A stretch of 64,000 nt of DNA from Faecalibacterium sp. I4-1-79 (GTDB lineage Bacteria; Bacillota; Clostridia; Oscillospirales; Ruminococcaceae): the NCBI RefSeq assembly GCF_023347235.1, contig NZ_CP094467.1:62001-126000 (forward strand), read 5' to 3'. Every line of letters starts with the position of its first letter. Position 1 is the first letter of the stretch. Below the pieces are notes generated by a model. It did not search any database, was not told the DNA's origin, and saw only the letters and a list, made by a program, of their open reading frames with translations. Shown here piece after piece: positions 1 through 7,530 of the stretch. The translations under genes were made by a program, and so were the position numbers.

Positions 1-653
1 TCGAGGCGGCGTTGTCCGCGCCGCTGCGCCCAATACTCGTGCTCCGAAACATGGTCGCCTTGGGCTTCCAGCAGATTGATCTGGTTCAGGTCGGCTTGCT
101 CGCACATCTCCATGACAGCGACACGGAGGTGCCGGAGCATGGCAGAGGTGCAGCGGTGCTTCTTGCCCGCTTCCCAGTCGCACGGCTTGTCCATGAAGGG
201 CTGCCGTTCCACGGTGCGGACGCGCAAGCTGCCGATGACGATGTGGACGTGGATATTTCCCGCACTGTTGTGACCGTCCGGGTGGGTGCAGACGATGGCG
301 GGATGACCGGGGAAGTTGTCCTTGCAGAACTGCAATCCAAGGGCTTGCGCCCGTTCCATGGTCAGGCCGTTCTCTACTGCGTCCTTCGGGTCGAAGCTGA
401 TGATATAATGGTGGGTCTTCACGTCCTCCCGCCTGCCGTTCTTGCCGTACTTGCGATTGGCAATCAGGCAGGCCATAGCAAACGAAGATTCGCCGCACTC
501 AAGAGTGTCGAGCAGGTACGAATCCCGTAGCTTGGGTCTGCCCTTCTCGTCCAGAATGGGCAGACCAGTGTACTCGTTGTGCTGAAAGGTGAGATAGCTT
601 TCGGCGGCGGCGTAGTTAGAGTTTTTCGAGCTTAAATGCTTGATGGTTGCCAT
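1..653 (-). CDS. Relaxase/mobilization nuclease, N-terminal 217 residues (partial)
   Basis: This is a DNA-nicking relaxase of the VirD2-like mobilization class, which cuts one strand at oriT and leads it into a recipient. Reading leftwards from ATG at 653 gives 217 codons without a stop before the window edge, so the C-terminus is missing only because of the window. A histidine-rich metal motif is visible (H124, H128, then IHVH with H135 and H137). The protein aligns residue for residue with the full copy at 54441-55976, including LLDTLECG, ANRKYGKN and the C-terminal end of the visible part. The start overlaps the 3' end of mobC by 38 nt, as in the second copy, which indicates translational coupling. 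The family is certain; the exact MOB class is less so. Confidence 0.88.
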   Translation of the reverse strand, partial: MATIKHLSSKNSNYAAAESYLTFQHNEYTGLPILDEKGRPKLRDSYLLDTLECGESSFAMACLIANRKYGKNGRREDVKTHHYIISFDPKDAVENGLTMERAQALGLQFCKDNFPGHPAIVCTHPDGHNSAGNIHVHIVIGSLRVRTVERQPFMDKPCDWEAGKKHRCTSAMLRHLRVAVMEMCEQADLNQINLLEAQGDHVSEHEYWAQRRGQRRL

Positions 654-1062
654 ACAGTTCACCAACCGTTTCTTCGACTTTCAGCCGAAAGTTCGTGAGT
701 GCGGACAGTTCCTCCAGAATTTGCGCCCGGAGCTGCTCGGTGTCTTTGCCGCCGGAGTTGAAGTGCCGTGCAAGCTGGTTGAGGTTGCTGCCCACCTTGC
801 TGCACTGAGCAGACAAGGCGGCAAGCGCCGCCAGTGCATCCTCGCCGCCCTGCGCCACCACAACGGTGTGCTTGACGTTCACGCCGTACAGGACGCGGCG
901 GACGAGTTCGGATTGGGTGAGGTGGAGTTCTTTGCAGGCGTATGCGATCCGCAGTTTTTCTTCTGCGGTCACTCGGACTTTGATGATGTGTGTCTTTCGT
1001 TTTCGCGGCGTGTCATTGCGGTTCTTCTTTGCGTGTACGTTCGGACTTTTCATTTCAGTCAT
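616..1062 (-). CDS. mobC: MobC-type relaxosome accessory protein
   Basis: A 148-residue basic protein that in related systems binds near oriT and helps the relaxase open the DNA. I chose ATG 1062 because an AGGAGG lies 6 nt upstream and the homologue at 55948-56382 starts at the same place; the open frame extends further upstream without such a site. The N-terminus is basic and disordered (PRKRKTHIIK), followed by a ribbon-helix-helix-like segment (KVRVTAEEKLRIAYACKELH). A conserved NLNQLARHFNSGG motif is typical of MobC. It sits directly upstream of the relaxase and overlaps it. About half of the residues match the second copy, so the two elements are relatives rather than recent duplicates. 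Confidence 0.85.
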   Translation of the reverse strand: MTEMKSPNVHAKKNRNDTPRKRKTHIIKVRVTAEEKLRIAYACKELHLTQSELVRRVLYGVNVKHTVVVAQGGEDALAALAALSAQCSKVGSNLNQLARHFNSGGKDTEQLRAQILEELSALTNFRLKVEETVGELYGNHQAFKLEKL

Positions 1063-1195
1063 ATTCGACCTCCTGTGAAAATGATAAATGCCCGCTCCGG
1101 GATGGAGAAGGCTATGTAATGCGACACGCCGCTTTCGCACCAACGGTGCGAAGCTAGAGCAGGGTTTGGGGAAGGCACTCCCCAACAAGACCGCG

Positions 1196-1282
1196 GTTGC
1201 GCAGCAACGAAAGCCCCAGTGGGGCTTTCGAGTGGCAGCGCGGTCTGCGACAGCAGATGGAGGAGTCTCACTCCGACAAGTG
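1196..1282 (+). repeat. Repeat R1, copy 1
   Basis: An element of about 90 nt centred on the palindrome GAAAGCCCCAGTGGGGCTTTC (1209-1229, given here as key bases only), followed by a GGTCTGCGACAGCAGATGGAGG block and ending in CTCCGACAAG. Related copies lie at about 56630-56733 and, in reverse orientation, at about 14006-14098 inside a primase gene. Confidence 0.6.
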
Positions 1283-1530
1283 CTAGACTATGTGGACAGC
1301 AATTTTTCAAGCATTGAAAATTTGTGGCCACAGGTCGATACTTGCTTTCGCCCTTTCCGTGCAACACTGAAAATTTCAGAAGTCGAACCGCAATGCACGT
1401 TGAAAATTTTGCAGAGCAAAACGTGTGAAAAGGCAAAGCCCCTGCTCATGGTCACCGTTCACACCGAACGCAGTTCCTGCCCCTGTTTTGCAGCGGCGTT
1501 GTCCGGCTCGCCCACAGAAAGTGTGAGGTC

Positions 1531-1668
1531 ATGGCGCAGTATCTCGTTCAGACGGCTTATGTAAGATTCAAGGTACAGTATGAAGAAAGCCGGGCGCAGT
1601 GCGGACACTACAACCTGCTTCTTTCAAGCACAAGAATAACACCTTGCAGTTGTGCAGTCAACAACTAA
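1531..1668 (+). CDS. Conserved 45-codon frame near the element end (doubtful gene)
   Basis: Starts MAQYLVQTAYVRFKVQYEES and ends CAVNN. The same frame with the same length and stop position is present at 56877-57014. A weak GAGG lies 2 nt before the ATG, too close for a good ribosome site. Most differences between the copies change the amino acid, so selection for protein is not evident. It may be a real small protein of these elements, or only a conserved DNA block with an open frame. Confidence 0.25.
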   Translation: MAQYLVQTAYVRFKVQYEESRAQCGHYNLLLSSTRITPCSCAVNN

Positions 1669-2089
1669 AAGCAAATTTTGGAAGATTGAACAACTACATA
1701 AGATTTTATTTGTGAAAAAGAAAAATACCGCCCACGCAGCGCAGCGATGATTTTGTCGGATGAAGTAAGCGGCAAAATAGATCGGGTGTGTTGCGGGGCG
1801 GTAAAAATCTTCATAGGGAATAAATCCTCGCCGCTCTGTACTTTTCTACAAAATTGGTGGGATTTGCGATAAAGGGTATCATGGATTGCGGAGCACGTCA
1901 AGATGGTTTTGCAAATTTTATTGCAGTAAAGCAGTGATAGTAGGACTTATGAAGCTGATTGAATACTTCTTTTATGGCATTGCGCGGTGTTGCTTTTGGA
2001 TTCTTCCCGGCAGGGCACTGGAAAATGAGGTGCCCTGCGCAGCGCGGCACGTCCGTCACCTCGCACAAAAAACGAACCGCAAGTTTTAC

Positions 2090-2118
2090 TTGACAATTCG
2101 CAGAATATGCACTATCAT
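2090..2118 (+). promoter_or_regulatory. Sigma-A promoter of the GntR regulator
   Basis: TTGACA at 2090-2095 and TATCAT at 2113-2118 with 17 nt between them. It lies 60 nt upstream of the regulator start. Confidence 0.6.
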
Positions 2119-2177
2119 AGCCATAAGATGAATATAATGTTTATAACGATATACTCAATTTGAGAGTGAGGTATTTC

Positions 2178-2906
2178 ATGGCGATCAATGATAGTGCTGT
2201 CGTCCCGCTTTACCAGCAGGTAAAGGATGACATTCGTGCCGCGATCGAGAGCGGCAAGTACAAAACCAACGAGAAGATCCCCCCGGAGCCGGAACTGAGT
2301 GCAGAGTACTCGGTCAGCCGCATCACGGTGCGCCGTGCCGTGGAAGAGCTGTGCGCCGAAGGGTATCTGGTCAAAATGCAGGGGCGCGGCACCTTTGTCA
2401 GTAAGCCCCGCATCCATCGCAAGTTTACCAGCGGCAGAGGTGCTGCCAGCTTTACGGAGACCTGTAAAGAAAACGGCATGGTGCCGGGCGCCCGGCTACT
2501 GAACCGTCAGATCGTGCCGGTGCGTAAGGATGAGGAAGCCTTCTTCCATGTAGGCCCGGAAGCCTTGCTCATCTATATCCAGCGTCTGCGCACCGCCGAT
2601 GGTCAGCCGATTTTTCTGGAGAACCTGTTCCTGCCTTATGAGCCTTATAAGAACCTGATGAGCGAGAACCTCAATGATGTTTCCATGTTTGACACCATTG
2701 AGCGCATCTCCGGGCTGCGCCCTGCGACGACCTCTTGCCAGCGTATCGAGGCGGTACGGGCTTCGGCAGAACAGGCACAGCTGCTCAACCTTTCGCTGGG
2801 CGAGCCGCTGCTGTATCTGAACGCCTATTTCCATGACCAATATGACCACCCGCTGTGCATCGGGCGGCAGTATTACATTGGAAGCCGGTATATGTTTGAG
2901 TTTTAA
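2178..2906 (+). CDS. GntR/HutC-family transcriptional regulator with UTRA domain
   Basis: A 242-residue repressor-type protein. Residues about 10-72 form the winged helix (PLYQQVKDDI, EPELSAEYSVSRITVRRAVE, GRGTFV); residues about 90-235 form the UTRA ligand-binding fold (RLRTADGQPIFLENLFLPY). HutC-family regulators usually bind a phosphosugar or amino-sugar that releases them from the operator. ATG 2178 was chosen over an upstream ATG because GTGAGG sits 6 nt before it. It precedes the PTS operon in the same direction, separated by a strong terminator, so it has its own promoter and most likely controls the PTS operon and itself. The inducer is inferred to be a phosphorylated Amadori sugar. 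Confidence 0.85.
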   Translation: MAINDSAVVPLYQQVKDDIRAAIESGKYKTNEKIPPEPELSAEYSVSRITVRRAVEELCAEGYLVKMQGRGTFVSKPRIHRKFTSGRGAASFTETCKENGMVPGARLLNRQIVPVRKDEEAFFHVGPEALLIYIQRLRTADGQPIFLENLFLPYEPYKNLMSENLNDVSMFDTIERISGLRPATTSCQRIEAVRASAEQAQLLNLSLGEPLLYLNAYFHDQYDHPLCIGRQYYIGSRYMFEF

Positions 2907-2925
2907 GGGCAGTATTCTGTCCCCC

Positions 2926-2963
2926 AAGAGCGTCTTTTCCACCCGGAAAAGACGCTCTTTTTG
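2926..2963 (+). terminator. Rho-independent terminator after the GntR gene
   Basis: A 15-bp perfect stem (AAGAGCGTCTTTTCC / GGAAAAGACGCTCTT) with a 4-nt loop, followed by TTTTG. Confidence 0.9.
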
Positions 2964-3056
2964 TCGTTCCAAGGAGAATTGTTGGTGAAACTGCTAAAAT
3001 ATAGAGGAAATGCTTTGTGCACTTTACCAAAGTAAAGATTTTTTTGGAAAAACCTC

Positions 3057-3084
3057 TTGACGTCTGCGTGAAATGTGGTACTAT
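3057..3084 (+). promoter_or_regulatory. Promoter of the PTS/deglycase operon
   Basis: TTGACG at 3057-3062 and TACTAT at 3079-3084, spacing 16 nt. It lies 80 nt before the EIIA start and directly upstream of a palindromic operator candidate. Confidence 0.6.
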
Positions 3085-3094
3085 GTACATGACG

Positions 3095-3111
3095 ATTATG
3101 ACGTCTATAAT
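3095..3111. promoter_or_regulatory. Operator candidate for the GntR regulator
   Basis: ATTATGACGTCTATAAT is a near-palindrome around GACGTC, placed about 11 nt downstream of the -10 box. Size and position fit a HutC-type repressor site; binding is inferred. Confidence 0.4.
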
Positions 3112-3165
3112 GAATAGGATGATACAGACGCCGAAGAGATGAAGGAACCACAAGAAAGGTCGTGG

Positions 3166-3594
3166 ATGCGTATGAACCGAATCATTCTTGCTTCGCACGG
3201 AGGGCTGTCCGCCGGAATGAAGGACACCGTGCAGATGATCCTTGGCGAGTTGCCGAACCTTTATGCCCTTGCCACCCTGCGGGATGAGACCGAGCCGATC
3301 ACGGTGGCGGCACGCCGGCTGCTGGAGGGCTTTGCAGCAGAGGATGCTGTGTACATCGTGACCGATGTGATGGGCGGCAGCGTGAACAACGAGATGCTGA
3401 CCCTGCTGCCGGAGTATCCGGCGGTGCACCTGATCTGCGGCATGAACGCTTCTCTGGTGCTGACCCTTGCTTCCAACGACGAAGCCCTGACACAGGACGA
3501 ACTGGCCGAGTGCATTGCAGATGCCAAGGCGCAGATCATTGATTGCAATCTGCTGCTGAAAAACGCAGCCCAAGATGAGGAGGATGACCTATGA
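3166..3594 (+). CDS. PTS mannose-family EIIA
   Basis: A 142-residue cytoplasmic phosphocarrier that takes phosphate from HPr and passes it to EIIB. The phosphorylated histidine is visible as H11 in ILASHGGLSAGM, and the fold continues with the VTDVMGGSVNNEM segment typical of the EIIA-Man family. ATG 3166 is preferred because AGAAAGG lies 6 nt upstream; earlier in-frame ATGs lack a site. The stop overlaps the EIIB start by 4 nt (ATGA), so the two are translationally coupled. It is first in an operon of EIIA, B, C, D and a deglycase. The domains are separate proteins here, unlike the fused EIIAB of E. coli ManX. Confidence 0.9.
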   Translation: MRMNRIILASHGGLSAGMKDTVQMILGELPNLYALATLRDETEPITVAARRLLEGFAAEDAVYIVTDVMGGSVNNEMLTLLPEYPAVHLICGMNASLVLTLASNDEALTQDELAECIADAKAQIIDCNLLLKNAAQDEEDDL

Positions 3595-4058
3595 TCAAAT
3601 TAGTACGTCTGGACTACCGTCTGCTGCACGGTCAGGTGGTGTTCTCGTGGACCGGCCATGTGGGCGCACAGCGCATCATCGTGGTGGACGATGACGCCGC
3701 CAACGACGAGATGAAAAAGTCCGCCCTGCTGCTGAGCAAGCCCGCCGGTGTCCGGGTGAACATCTTCACGGTGGACAAAGCCATCGCCAAGATGCCCAAG
3801 GTGGAGCAGCTGGACGAGAAGATCATGATGATTTTCGGCAACACCGCTGCCCTGCTCAAGTTCTGTCAGGCATACCCCAAGATCAAAGAGATCAACTACG
3901 GTGCTGTGGCCAACAAGCCCGGCTCTGTGGCCTTTGACCAGTCGGTATTCCTGACCCCGGAGGAGCAGGCCGACACCCAGAAGCTGCTGGATATGGGCAT
4001 TAAGATCTACAGCCAGCAGACCCCCACCTTTAAGGTAGTACCCATCGATCACACCTGA
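3591..4058 (+). CDS. PTS mannose/fructose/sorbose-family EIIB
   Basis: A 155-residue cytoplasmic component that receives phosphate from EIIA on a histidine and phosphorylates the incoming sugar. H13 in RLDYRLLHGQVVFSW is the canonical phosphorylation site. Length and the whole IVVDDDAANDE...LLSKPAGVRVNIFTV pattern are typical of the family. Its start overlaps the EIIA stop. EIIC follows after 31 nt with a GGAGGAATTGACCC ribosome site. The partners suggest an Amadori sugar such as fructoselysine or glucoselysine, but substrate specificity cannot be read from EIIB itself. Confidence 0.92.
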   Translation: MIKLVRLDYRLLHGQVVFSWTGHVGAQRIIVVDDDAANDEMKKSALLLSKPAGVRVNIFTVDKAIAKMPKVEQLDEKIMMIFGNTAALLKFCQAYPKIKEINYGAVANKPGSVAFDQSVFLTPEEQADTQKLLDMGIKIYSQQTPTFKVVPIDHT

Positions 4059-4089
4059 TCGTAAGAAAATAAGAAGGAGGAATTGACCC

Positions 4090-4899
4090 ATGTTTGTTAC
4101 CGCACTGCTTCTGGGTCTGGTTGGCGTGTTCTGTATTCTGGACTCGCGCATTCTGGGCCGCATGAACTTCGAGCGTCCGCTCATCACCTGCACCATCGTC
4201 GGTGCGCTGCTGGGTGATCTGCAGACCGGCCTGACCCTTGGCGCATCCATCGAGCTGATGAGCCTTGGCATCGTGAACATCGGCGCAGCAGCACCCCCGG
4301 ACATGAACATGGCTGCCATCATCTGCGCAGCTTTTGCCATCCTGACCGATGCTTCTGCCGAGACTGCACTGGCACTGGCTATCCCCATCGCGGTTCTGGG
4401 CCAGATGCTGGGCGTGCTGATGCGCACCATCCTGTCCAACCTGACCCACGTTGCCGACCACGCCATTGCAGAAGGCAAGTTCCGCAAGGCATGGAGCATG
4501 CACATCGTCTGGGGCACAGTGCTGTATAGCCTGATGTACTTCATCCCCATCTTCCTGTCCGTCTACTTCGGCACGGATCTGGTGCAGAAGATCGTGGCTT
4601 TCATCCCCGCATGGCTGACCGATGGCCTGAACCTCGGCAGTAAGTTCCTTACCGCTTACGGTATTGCCCTGCTGCTGTCCACCATGCTCAACCGCGACCT
4701 GACCGTCTACTTCCTGCTGGGCTTCTTCTTTGTGGGCTACCTGGGTCTGGATATCACCGCTGTGGCGATCTTCGCCGCAATTCTGGCTGTGATCCTGACC
4801 GGTCTGAAGTATGGCAAGGGCGCACCTGCCGCAGCCGCTGCCGGTGCAGCTGCTGCCAACCCGGACTACGACCCGCTGGAAGATGACGACGATCTTTGA
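4090..4899 (+). CDS. PTS mannose-family EIIC permease
   Basis: A 269-residue membrane protein that together with EIID forms the sugar channel. Hydrophobic segments run through almost the whole chain (for example ALLLGLVGVFCI near the start and YFLLGFFFVGYLGL near residue 210). The family signature GASIELMSLGIVNIGAA is present at about residues 54-70. The C-terminus ends in an alanine-rich and then strongly acidic tail (DPLEDDDDL), probably cytoplasmic. AGGAGG precedes the ATG. EIID follows after 15 nt. Confidence 0.92.
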   Translation: MFVTALLLGLVGVFCILDSRILGRMNFERPLITCTIVGALLGDLQTGLTLGASIELMSLGIVNIGAAAPPDMNMAAIICAAFAILTDASAETALALAIPIAVLGQMLGVLMRTILSNLTHVADHAIAEGKFRKAWSMHIVWGTVLYSLMYFIPIFLSVYFGTDLVQKIVAFIPAWLTDGLNLGSKFLTAYGIALLLSTMLNRDLTVYFLLGFFFVGYLGLDITAVAIFAAILAVILTGLKYGKGAPAAAAAGAAAANPDYDPLEDDDDL

Positions 4900-4914
4900 T
4901 AGGAGGAAGCTGAA

Positions 4915-5751
4915 ATGAGCAACGCAACCAAGACTGCAAAGCGCAGCGACTTCAAGAAATACTTCCAGTTCATGTGGCGCTCCCTGAACATTCAGGCCTC
5001 CTGGAACTACGAACGTCAGATGAACATGGGCTTTTTGTACGGCATCGCTCCCACGCTGGACGAGCTGTACCCCGACGAGAACGACCCCGAGCAGCTGGCG
5101 CACAAAAAGGAAGCCTACGAGCGCGAGATGGCGTTCTACAACTGCACCCCGCAGACCAGTGCCTTTACGCTGGGTCTGGCTGCTTCCATGGAGGAGCAGT
5201 ACGCCGCCGACCGTGAGAACTTCAACCCGGAGACCATCAACGCCGTCAAGACTTCGCTGATGGGCCCCCTGTCCGGTGTGGGCGACTCCTTCTTCCAGGG
5301 CACTGTCCGCCTGATCGCTTTTGGTCTGGGCATCTCTCTGGCACAGCAGGGCAGCGTTCTGGGCCCCATTCTGGCTATGATCATCTCCATCGTCCCCTCT
5401 GTGCTGGTCACATGGTTTGCCGGTAAGCTGGGCTACACCATGGGCAGCAAGTACCTGACCAAGCTCAACGGCGGCATGATGGACAAGTTGATGTACGTCT
5501 GCGGCATCGTAGGCCTGATGGTCATTGGTGCCATGGTGGCAAGCATGGTGGGTTTGACTACCCCCATTACCTTCGCAAGCACCGGTCTGGTGCTGCAGGA
5601 TGTGCTGAACAGCATTCTGCCGAACCTTCTGAACCTTGGCATCGTGATGCTGATGTACACCCTGATCCGCAAAAAGGTCAAGACCGGCTGGCTGCTGGGC
5701 ATCTGCATCGTGGGCGGTGTTGCCATCAACGCCCTTGGTCTGTTGGTGTAA
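4915..5751 (+). CDS. PTS mannose-family EIID
   Basis: A 278-residue membrane subunit unique to mannose-type PTS systems; it pairs with EIIC. The N-terminal part is cytoplasmic and carries the characteristic QASWNYERQMNMGF motif (about residues 23-36). The GPLSGVGDSFFQGTVR segment (about residues 116-131) is the conserved family loop, and hydrophobic helices fill the C-terminal half. AGGAGG precedes the ATG. An 87-nt gap with its own ribosome site leads to the deglycase gene. Confidence 0.92.
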   Translation: MSNATKTAKRSDFKKYFQFMWRSLNIQASWNYERQMNMGFLYGIAPTLDELYPDENDPEQLAHKKEAYEREMAFYNCTPQTSAFTLGLAASMEEQYAADRENFNPETINAVKTSLMGPLSGVGDSFFQGTVRLIAFGLGISLAQQGSVLGPILAMIISIVPSVLVTWFAGKLGYTMGSKYLTKLNGGMMDKLMYVCGIVGLMVIGAMVASMVGLTTPITFASTGLVLQDVLNSILPNLLNLGIVMLMYTLIRKKVKTGWLLGICIVGGVAINALGLLV

Positions 5752-5838
5752 CCGGGTTTCCGGCTTACATAGATATCCGTACGCCTGTAATTTGTGATTC
5801 ATCAGAACAAAAAGAAAAATAATTTGGAGGATTGCATT

Positions 5839-6822
5839 ATGTATAACATTGATCTGGCAAACGTCAAGTCCATCGTGGCAGACATCGTGGCAAAGCACAA
5901 CGTGGAGAACGTGGCCTTTGTTGGCTGCGGTGCTTCCAAGGCAGAGCTGTACCCCGCAAAGTACTTCCTGGCAAACTGCAGCAAGAAGCTGCGTGTGGCA
6001 CACTACACCGCCAACGAGTTCAACTACGATACCCCCGATTGGCTGGGCGACACCACCGTGGTCATCACCGCTTCTCTGGGCGGCAGCACCCCTGAGACCG
6101 TCAAGGCCAACAGCGTGGCAAAGGCCGCCGGTGCAACCGTTGTCAGCGTTACCCACGCTGCCGGTTCTGCCCTGACCAAGGAAGCTGACTACACCATCGT
6201 TCACGGCTTTGAGGCAAACTACGCTGCCAAGCTGGAGAAGATGGGCTACGTTCTGGCACTGGCTGTGGAGATCCTGCAGCAGGTGGAAGGCTTCGACAAG
6301 TACGACAAGATGATCGAGGGCCTGACCAACGTGTTCGAGGCTGCCGAGAACGCTGCCAACTCTGCCCGCAAGTCTGCCAAGGAGTTCGCTGAGAAGTACA
6401 AGGACGCTCCCGTCGTCTACGTCATGTCCAGCGGCGCTTCCATGGAGGTCGCTTACTCCACCTCCATCTGCCTGATGATGGAGATGCAGTGGGTCAACTC
6501 CGGCTCCTTCCACAGCGGCGAGTTCTTCCACGGCCCCTTCGAGATCGTGGACAAGGACGTGCCCTTCATCCTGCTGATGAACGACGGCAAGACCCGTCCC
6601 GTGGATGCCCGCGCACTGACCTTCCTGCACCGCTTCGATGCTCTGACCACTGTTGTGGATGCAAAGGATTACGGTCTGGGCAATGCTGTGGACAGCAGCG
6701 TCATCACCTACTTCAACCCGATGATGCACACCGCCGTGTTCCGCGTCTATGCTGAGGAGCTGTCCTACGTCCGTCAGCATCCGCTGACCCTGCGCCGCTA
6801 TATGTGGAAGCTGGAGTACTAA
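5839..6822 (+). CDS. SIS-domain sugar-phosphate deglycase, FrlB/GfrF-like
   Basis: A 327-residue enzyme with two sugar-isomerase (SIS) domains. FrlB-type enzymes split fructoselysine-6-phosphate into glucose-6-phosphate and lysine; the related GfrE/F act on glucoselysine-6-phosphate and fructoselysine-6-phosphate. Seen here: GCGASKAELYPAKYFL near the N-terminus, the TASLGGSTPETV phosphate-binding loop, a second SIS domain with VMSSGASMEVAY and SFHSGEFFHGPFE, and the family ending HPLTLRRYMWKLEY. ATG 5839 has TTTGGAGG 8 nt upstream. It lies at the end of the PTS operon, before a strong terminator, which supports a role on the PTS product. Which of the Amadori sugars is used is not determinable from sequence; a glucosamine-type substrate is the main alternative. 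Confidence 0.82.
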   Translation: MYNIDLANVKSIVADIVAKHNVENVAFVGCGASKAELYPAKYFLANCSKKLRVAHYTANEFNYDTPDWLGDTTVVITASLGGSTPETVKANSVAKAAGATVVSVTHAAGSALTKEADYTIVHGFEANYAAKLEKMGYVLALAVEILQQVEGFDKYDKMIEGLTNVFEAAENAANSARKSAKEFAEKYKDAPVVYVMSSGASMEVAYSTSICLMMEMQWVNSGSFHSGEFFHGPFEIVDKDVPFILLMNDGKTRPVDARALTFLHRFDALTTVVDAKDYGLGNAVDSSVITYFNPMMHTAVFRVYAEELSYVRQHPLTLRRYMWKLEY

Positions 6823-6854
6823 GCGATCGACTGGGATCAATAGACCCATGCTTG

Positions 6855-6882
6855 GGGGAGGGGCTTGCCCCTCCCCTTTTTT
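6855..6882 (+). terminator. Terminator after the deglycase gene
   Basis: GGGGAGGGGC-TT-GCCCCTCCCC followed by six T. It separates the PTS/deglycase operon from the phosphatase gene, although some readthrough is possible because the next gene starts only 20 nt later. Confidence 0.9.
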
Positions 6883-6902
6883 GATGAAGAGGGAAATGAA
6901 GA

Positions 6903-7529
6903 ATGATTGAAGCAGTGATTTTTGATATGGATGGGGTGCTGGCAGATACGGAATATTACTACGAGAACCGCCGTAAAAACTTTCTGCTGGAAAACAGCAT
7001 CCCCATCCCGGAGGGCAACTTCATCGGCTCCAACGAAAAAGCCATCTGGGAAGCCATTGTCCCCAACGACCCTGTGCGCCGTCAGGAGATGCTGATGGCT
7101 TACCGGGAGTACCGCAAGGCTCGCCCCACCCCCTACGGCAAGCTTACCGACCCGCAGGCAGAGCCGCTGATGAATGCGCTGCGCAGCCGGGGGCTGAAGG
7201 TGGCGGTGGCGTCCTCCAGCGCAGCACCGGATATCATGAAGATGCTCACGGAGGGCGGTTTGAAAGCCATGGTGGATTTTGCTTTCAGCGGCGAGGACTG
7301 CGCCGCCCATAAGCCTGCACCGGACATCTATCTCAAGGCGCTGAATGCACTGGGGCTGACGGCAGACAAGGCCATTGCGGTGGAGGATTCTCCCACGGGT
7401 ATCGCCTCCGCAAAGGCGGCAGGATTAAAGGTTCTGGCACTGAAGCCCCGCCACGGCGAGCCGCTGGACCAGTCCGCCGCAGACTGCATCATTACCCAGC
7501 TGATGGATGTAAAGGAGCATCTGGACTGA
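6903..7529 (+). CDS. HAD-superfamily sugar phosphatase / beta-phosphoglucomutase-like
   Basis: A 208-residue cytoplasmic hydrolase. Motif I is VIFDMDGVLAD (nucleophile D8, acid D10), motif II is the VASSSA serine loop near residue 102, the lysine of motif III is in HKPAPDIYLKAL (K137), and motif IV is AVEDSPTGI (E161, D162). The helical cap between residues 15 and 85 is that of subfamily IA enzymes such as phosphoglycolate phosphatase, sugar-2-deoxy-phosphatases and beta-phosphoglucomutase. Its place after a PTS/deglycase operon suggests dephosphorylation or repair of a sugar phosphate made in that pathway. The next gene starts 1 nt after its stop, so it is cotranscribed with the YitT-like gene. 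Confidence 0.85.
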   Translation: MIEAVIFDMDGVLADTEYYYENRRKNFLLENSIPIPEGNFIGSNEKAIWEAIVPNDPVRRQEMLMAYREYRKARPTPYGKLTDPQAEPLMNALRSRGLKVAVASSSAAPDIMKMLTEGGLKAMVDFAFSGEDCAAHKPAPDIYLKALNALGLTADKAIAVEDSPTGIASAKAAGLKVLALKPRHGEPLDQSAADCIITQLMDVKEHLD

Positions 7530-7530
7530 G

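Larger units (their letters stand above)
1..1930. mobile_element. Right end of a mobilizable element (copy 1), cut by the window edge
   Basis: This stretch carries relaxase, mobC and a repeat-rich end, in the same order as 54441-57353. Nucleotide similarity to that second copy continues through the non-coding end and stops just after a shared TTGCAG-AAAG string (about 1930 here, about 57353 there). That common stop point is my estimate of the element boundary. The rest of the element lies left of the window. Confidence 0.6.
1063..2089. other. Non-coding element end: oriT candidate, repeats and conserved short frame
   Basis: No convincing long gene lies here. The stretch holds, in order, the mobC leader, a copy of repeat R3 (a GGTTTGGGG...CCCCAAC hairpin and a TTTTCAAGCATTGAAAA palindrome near 1305-1321), a copy of repeat R1 (about 1196-1282), a 45-codon frame at 1531-1668, and a block near 1690-1930 that matches 57030-57353. 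Position directly upstream of mobC and the relaxase makes it the expected place for oriT, but I cannot identify the nick site. Confidence 0.5.

Noticed and set aside
1063-1188. Longer N-terminus of the left mobC
   Set aside because: AGGAGG precedes ATG 1062 and the homologue at 56382 starts at the equivalent position.
1209-1229. GAAAGCCCC...GGGGCTTTC palindrome as a simple terminator
   Set aside because: It is embedded in a longer repeat (R1) found three times, once inside a gene, and has no T run.
4030-6849. A 939-codon open frame on the minus strand opposite the PTS genes
   Set aside because: It is an antisense shadow of GC-rich coding sequence: low-complexity His/Val/Gln-rich product, no ribosome site, and the plus strand encodes five well-defined proteins.
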